Shown here piece by piece: positions 60,273-64,000 of a stretch of 64,000 nt of DNA (its first letter is position 1; every line of letters begins with the position of its first letter). A program made the translations under genes and the position numbers. The DNA comes from Arthrobacter sp. H35-D1 (GTDB lineage: Bacteria; Actinomycetota; Actinomycetes; Actinomycetales; Micrococcaceae): assembly GCF_030063185.1 (NCBI RefSeq), contig NZ_JASISP010000001.1, positions 446,534 to 510,533 on the forward strand, read 5' to 3'. Below the pieces are notes generated by a model that saw nothing but the letters and a program-made list of their open reading frames with translations, searched no databases and was not told the DNA's origin.

Positions 60273-61772
60273 ATGCAGGAAACTCACGCTACGGGGACTT
60301 CGACCCGGCATCTCATTGTTGTGCCCTCACGCAGCGATCCGCTTTTGCGCAGCATGACGGAGCCGGTGGGCGGCCCGTTGGGAAAACGGGCAGCGCCCGG
60401 GGCGGTGAACCCCGGATTCTTCACTGTGGAACGAGTGCTGGTTTTGATGACGGCGGTGTCGGCGATTATCGCCATCATGACAAAGTCCCATTGCCGCACC
60501 TCGGGCTGGGCCACTCCCGACCAGCAGTCAACTGTGTGCTGGTCGGAGTTCCCCAACTCGTTCGTGGACGACAAACTGGGCACCCTGTTCCCGTTCTTGA
60601 GCCAGGGTTCCCCCTTTGAGCACTCGGTGGTGGCCGGCTGGGTGGCTGGCATCACCGCCGCGCTGACCAGTGGATCCGGCGACGGCGCCCTGCGCCAGCT
60701 AGCATTCTTCGACTTGAACGCGGCCCTGATTGCCGTCGTTTGGATCTTGACCGTCATCGTTGTCGCCCGCACGGCCGGGCGCCGCATCTGGGATGCCGCA
60801 CTCGTGGCCGCCAGCCCCCTGTTGATGCTCGTGGCCTATGTCAGTTGGGACTTCTGGGCTGCCGCCCTGGTGAGCCTGGCCCTGTACTTTTTTGCCCGCC
60901 GCCGGACACTTTGGGCAGGTGCAGTGCTGGGTGTTGCCAGCATGGCCGCACCCTACCCGGTCCTTGTCCTGCTGGCGTTGGTCTTCTTGGGGATTAGGGC
61001 CCGCCGGGTCACTAAAATGCTTGAAATGTTCGGAGCCGCCTTGATTGCGTGGCTGCTGGTCCTGGCACCGGTGATGGCCGTGAACCCGAGCGCTTTCCCC
61101 GCCCATGTGACGGATTTGCTGGCCGCCGAACCGTCGGAGTCCTCCTTGTATGGCGGATGGAATCTTGTGGCCGAGCGAATGGGCTGGCCCGCCTTGGACG
61201 CCTCCGCGAGCAATGCGGCCGCAGCAATTCTGTTGGCTGTTTTGCTGCTGGGCATTGCCGCCCTGGCCCTGTATGCGCCTCGCCGCCCGCGCGTGGCGCA
61301 GCTGGTCTTCGTGGCTGTTGCAGGGTTTGTGGTGCTTGGCAAAAACACCGAACCGTGGCATGCCGTCTGGCTGCTACCGTTGCTCGCCTTGGCCTTGCCC
61401 CGCTGGCGACCCGTGCTCCTATGGCAGGCCGCCGTGATTGCGCACTTTATCGCCTTGATGCTTTTCCGCAGCAAGGTATTGGGTGGCATCAGCAACCAGC
61501 ATGCCATTGACACCCCGTATTTCATGCTGGCCGCCATGACAGCAGGCGCGGCGACCTGCGTGCTGATTGCGTTGACAGTGCGCGAGATGTTCAAACCTGG
61601 ACTCGATGTGGTGCGCCGCGGAAGCGTTGAGGACCCGCAGGGCGGTGATTTGCTGGGACCGCCGGCAGACCCCCGTATCGCGCTCCTTGATGAAGCTGCG
61701 TCCTCGGGCAAAGCGGCGGCACCCGGCGGCGAAGCGGGCGGGGACCACGTGAAGACCGTGATCGAGAATTAG
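60273..61772 (+). CDS. polytopic glycosyltransferase-like membrane protein (GT87/DUF2029-like)
   Basis: About 499 residues with roughly ten to twelve membrane helices and an N-terminal polar segment. It resembles GT-C polyprenol-phosphate mannosyltransferases in layout and in the loop KSHCRTSGWATPDQQ after the first helix, but I cannot confirm an active-site aspartate motif. It would act on lipid-linked sugars at the outer membrane face. It ends one base before the next gene, so the two are coupled. Confidence 0.65.
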   Translation: MQETHATGTSTRHLIVVPSRSDPLLRSMTEPVGGPLGKRAAPGAVNPGFFTVERVLVLMTAVSAIIAIMTKSHCRTSGWATPDQQSTVCWSEFPNSFVDDKLGTLFPFLSQGSPFEHSVVAGWVAGITAALTSGSGDGALRQLAFFDLNAALIAVVWILTVIVVARTAGRRIWDAALVAASPLLMLVAYVSWDFWAAALVSLALYFFARRRTLWAGAVLGVASMAAPYPVLVLLALVFLGIRARRVTKMLEMFGAALIAWLLVLAPVMAVNPSAFPAHVTDLLAAEPSESSLYGGWNLVAERMGWPALDASASNAAAAILLAVLLLGIAALALYAPRRPRVAQLVFVAVAGFVVLGKNTEPWHAVWLLPLLALALPRWRPVLLWQAAVIAHFIALMLFRSKVLGGISNQHAIDTPYFMLAAMTAGAATCVLIALTVREMFKPGLDVVRRGSVEDPQGGDLLGPPADPRIALLDEAASSGKAAAPGGEAGGDHVKTVIEN

Positions 61773-61773
61773 C

Positions 61774-63222
61774 ATGAGCGATGTTGCTGTTGTTGGTTCC
61801 GGACCCAATGGCCTGTCTGCCGCCGTCACCATGGCGCGAGCGGGCCTTTCGGTGCACGTTTTTGAAGCCGCAGACTCGATTGGCGGGGGGACCCGAACGG
61901 CGGAACTGACCCTGCCGGGATATCGCCACGACGTCTGTGCTGCCGTGCATCCGATGGCGCTAGCCTCACCATTTTTCAAGGCCTTTGAGCTGGACCGCAG
62001 GATTGAGCTGCTGGTGCCGGAGGTTTCCTACGGGCACCCGCTCGACGGAGGACGGGCCGGGATCGCTTATCGGGATCTGGACCGCACGGTGGCCGGGCTC
62101 GGTGTCGACGGCCGCGCTTGGCGCGCCCTGATGGAACCGTTGCTGCGCCGGCTCGAGGGGGTGGTTGACTTCACGCAGGGCGGGCTGCTGCGCATCCCGC
62201 AAGACCCTTTGGCAGTCCTGCGCTACGCCTTGCGGACACTTGCGCAGGGAACGCCCGCCTGGAACCTTGGTTTCAAGGGGGAGGTTGCCCCTGCCATGCT
62301 GACAGGCGTGGGCGCGCACGCCATTGGACGCCTGCCCTCGCTGGCCACCTCGGGGGCAGGACTGCTGCTGGGCGTGCTGGCCCATGCACAAGGCTGGCCC
62401 GTGCCGAGAGGCGGCTCCCAAGCGATTGCCCAGGCCCTTGCCGATGATCTCACGGCCCATGGCGGGCGGATTGAAGTGGGGCAGCGCATAGAGAGCATCG
62501 CGGAGCTGAAGGCAGCGACGGGCGCCAAGGCCGTCATTTGCAATACAACGCCGCGGGCCCTGGCGGGGATGGCAAAAAATGAATTACCAACTCGATATAT
62601 ACGCAAACTGGAATCCTTTAAGTACGGTGCCGGCGTCTGCAAGGTTGACTTTGCGCTGTCAGGCCCTGTGCCATGGACGGCAGCTGAACTGGCCAACGCG
62701 CCGACCTTGCACTTGGGCGGTTCGAGGAAGTCCATAGCTTTTGCCGAAGGTGAGGTGCTCGCCGGACGGCACCCGAAGAATCCCTACGTGCTGGCAGTGC
62801 AGGCCGGCGTGGTTGACGGAAGCCGTGCCCCGGCAGGACACCACACGTTGTGGGCCTATACCCATGTCCCGGCAGGTTCAACACGGGACTGCACCGAGGA
62901 CATTGTCCGCTCGGTGGAGCGTCATGCGCCGGGTTTCCGGGACCTGATCCTGGCCAGCAGTGCACAAACCGCCCGCGACGTGGGTGATTACAACGCCAAC
63001 TACATTGACGGGGACATCAGCTCAGGCGCCGTCACGCTGATGCAATTGCTCAAGCGGCCTGTCATTGCCACCGATCCGTGGCGGACCCCTTCACAGGGGC
63101 TCTATTTGGGCTCTGCCTCAACCCCGCCTGGACCCGCTGTGCATGGCATGGGGGGCTGGCTTGCTGCCCGATCGGCGTTGAAAAACACCTTCGGCCTGCC
63201 CGCGCCGTACCTTGGTTTGTGA
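61774..63222 (+). CDS. NAD(P)/FAD-dependent oxidoreductase (phytoene desaturase-like)
   Basis: 482 residues. The FAD-binding GSGPNGLSAAVTMARAGL motif is at the N-terminus, with EAADSIGGGTRT, and the closing block GMGGWLAARSAL contacts FAD. The family (CrtI/FAD amine oxidase-like) covers carotenoid desaturases and prenyl-lipid reductases; no carotenoid genes are adjacent, so the substrate is unknown. ATG 61774 follows one base after the glycosyltransferase stop. A bidirectional terminator follows. Confidence 0.88.
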   Translation: MSDVAVVGSGPNGLSAAVTMARAGLSVHVFEAADSIGGGTRTAELTLPGYRHDVCAAVHPMALASPFFKAFELDRRIELLVPEVSYGHPLDGGRAGIAYRDLDRTVAGLGVDGRAWRALMEPLLRRLEGVVDFTQGGLLRIPQDPLAVLRYALRTLAQGTPAWNLGFKGEVAPAMLTGVGAHAIGRLPSLATSGAGLLLGVLAHAQGWPVPRGGSQAIAQALADDLTAHGGRIEVGQRIESIAELKAATGAKAVICNTTPRALAGMAKNELPTRYIRKLESFKYGAGVCKVDFALSGPVPWTAAELANAPTLHLGGSRKSIAFAEGEVLAGRHPKNPYVLAVQAGVVDGSRAPAGHHTLWAYTHVPAGSTRDCTEDIVRSVERHAPGFRDLILASSAQTARDVGDYNANYIDGDISSGAVTLMQLLKRPVIATDPWRTPSQGLYLGSASTPPGPAVHGMGGWLAARSALKNTFGLPAPYLGL

Positions 63223-63258
63223 CTGCTTGGTTTGGGATTGCGTGGGGAGTGATTCAAA

Positions 63259-63301
63259 GAAAAGCTGCCCGGCCCCCGTGAAAGGGACCGGGCAGCTTTT
63301 C
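63259..63301. terminator. bidirectional terminator
   Basis: AAAAGCTGCCCGG and CCGGGCAGCTTTT form a 13-base stem around a short inner region, with A run left and T run right. It separates the convergent desaturase-like gene and the META lipoprotein. Confidence 0.92.
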
Positions 63302-63312
63302 TAGTTGGAGCC

Positions 63313-63696
63313 TTAGTTGCGGCGGTCCAGCGTGCCAATGACGGCACCGCTGGTGTCGGTGACGGTCAGGACGTCCCCGGAAACGCTGCCGCCGGTGGCC
63401 CGGGACAGCCACGAGTCTGTATCGGCACACTTCATCTGGGTGCCGCCGAGCTGCGGGAACGTGAGTTCCCCCTCCACCATGAGCCACTGCCCGGACAGCC
63501 GGTTGCATCCGTCGCTGCCTGTGAGGAAGCCGGCCTGGTTGGCGTCCTGTTCCTGGCCCAAGGCCAACTCCAAATAGGGTTGCTTGTCCGTGTTGTATCC
63601 CTCGCCCCATGTGCCCACAGGGCCAGTTGCGGCTCCGCAGGAAGAAATGGACAAAGCAAGGAGAAGGCCGCCGGCAAGGGCTGCAATGCGTTTCAT
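63313..63696 (-). CDS. META domain lipoprotein
   Basis: 127 residues. A lipoprotein signal peptide (MKRIAALAGGLLLALSISSC) has the lipobox cysteine at residue 20. A META/HslJ-like domain follows, with GSDGCNRLSGQW and a GTWG start. It would be anchored on the outer face of the membrane; the role is unknown. ATG 63696 gives the proper signal peptide; the frame extends to 63834 with unlikely residues. Convergent with the upstream plus-strand gene. Confidence 0.88.
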   Translation of the reverse strand: MKRIAALAGGLLLALSISSCGAATGPVGTWGEGYNTDKQPYLELALGQEQDANQAGFLTGSDGCNRLSGQWLMVEGELTFPQLGGTQMKCADTDSWLSRATGGSVSGDVLTVTDTSGAVIGTLDRRN

Positions 63697-63817
63697 GGTG
63701 AGGGTGGCTCCGATCGCGCTGGTGTAGACGTGCGTTTCCCTTATGTTATTGCATGGGCGGGGATTCCAACCCTTCGCGTCGGCGGGGCGCCGTGGCGATC
63801 GCCGAGGCGACGAGGTC

Positions 63818-64000
63818 CTAGTGCGCCCCGACACCCGCAGCAGCTGGGACAGGGGCCGTTAGGACCCCGTCGCGCATGGTGGCCACGGCGTCGGTGAGGG
63901 GGACGAATTCCGTGTCGTGGGTGACCATGACGGTGGCAACGTTGAACTCGTCGCAAACTTCGCGCAGCAAACGCACGATCGAGCCGCTGCGGTCGTGGTC
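63818..64000 (-). CDS. ABC transporter ATP-binding protein, C-terminal part
   Basis: 60 residues at the right edge, running in from outside the window. The H-loop motif VMVTHDTEF and a downstream MRDGVL strand show an ABC ATPase C-terminus, as in LolD/MacB-type exporters. It ends at TAG 63818. The rest of the gene is beyond 64000. Confidence 0.85.
   Translation of the reverse strand, partial: DHDRSGSIVRLLREVCDEFNVATVMVTHDTEFVPLTDAVATMRDGVLTAPVPAAAGVGAH

Overview
The window is the replication-origin region of a high-GC Gram-positive chromosome, most likely a member of the Micrococcaceae close to Arthrobacter. The evidence is gene order: an rrn operon; the fhaA-fhaB-pstP-ftsW-pbpA-pknA-pknB signalling and cell-wall cluster; crgA; gyrB-gyrA-DUF3566-tRNA-Ile-tRNA-Ala; dnaA-dnaN-gnd-recF-dciA; rpmH-rnpA-yidD-yidC-jag-rsmG-parA-parB; and trxA-trxB-(pseudokinase)-murJ-NUDIX / pcnA. 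Class E sortase, CrgA, PASTA kinases and the 16S leader all fit Actinobacteria.

Layout, left to right. 1-2.3 kb: 16S rRNA on the minus strand with its leader and the start of the 16S-23S spacer. 2.3-5.1 kb: a four-helix holin-like membrane protein and a badly decayed secreted GH92-type alpha-mannosidase gene that still ends in an LAxTG sorting signal. 5.2-15.4 kb: tRNA-Leu(CAG), then the FHA/PP2C/SEDS/PBP/PASTA-kinase operon, with 4-base start/stop overlaps between most genes. 15.5-18.2 kb: glutamine amidotransferase, tiny membrane protein, class E sortase, crgA and a small repeat protein. 18.2-26.5 kb: accessory genes (large LuxR-type regulator, GrpB-like, flavin reductase, rhomboid protease, cyclophilin, LEA-like membrane protein, DMT exporter), with an unexpected cluster of DnaA boxes at 21.8-22.2 kb. 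26.5-39.2 kb: two tRNAs, gyrA/gyrB, dciA, recF, gnd, dnaN, dnaA and a two-part oriC (dnaA-dnaN and rpmH-dnaA gaps). 39.2-44.7 kb: rpmH to parB on the plus strand.

44.7-52.3 kb is the odd part. It has very little coding capacity, holds six of the seven parS or near-parS sites seen in the window (the seventh lies inside parA), shows decayed coding stretches, and carries one large DUF222/HNH gene and two small candidate ORFs. 52.3-57.9 kb: trxA, trxB, a pseudokinase-like membrane protein, murJ and a NUDIX hydrolase on the minus strand. 58.0-63.2 kb: pcnA, a histidine phosphatase, a multi-pass glycosyltransferase-like protein and an FAD-dependent desaturase-like enzyme on the plus strand. The window ends with a META-domain lipoprotein and the C-terminus of an ABC ATPase on the minus strand.

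The genes combine chromosome replication and topology (DnaA, DnaN, RecF, DciA, gyrase), segregation (ParA/ParB/parS), membrane insertion (YidC/YidD), and polar growth and division control (PknA/PknB, PstP, Fha proteins, FtsW-type SEDS, PbpA, CrgA, MurJ). The two signals I consider most worth follow-up are the parS-rich gene desert beside parB and the secondary DnaA-box cluster about 15 kb from oriC.
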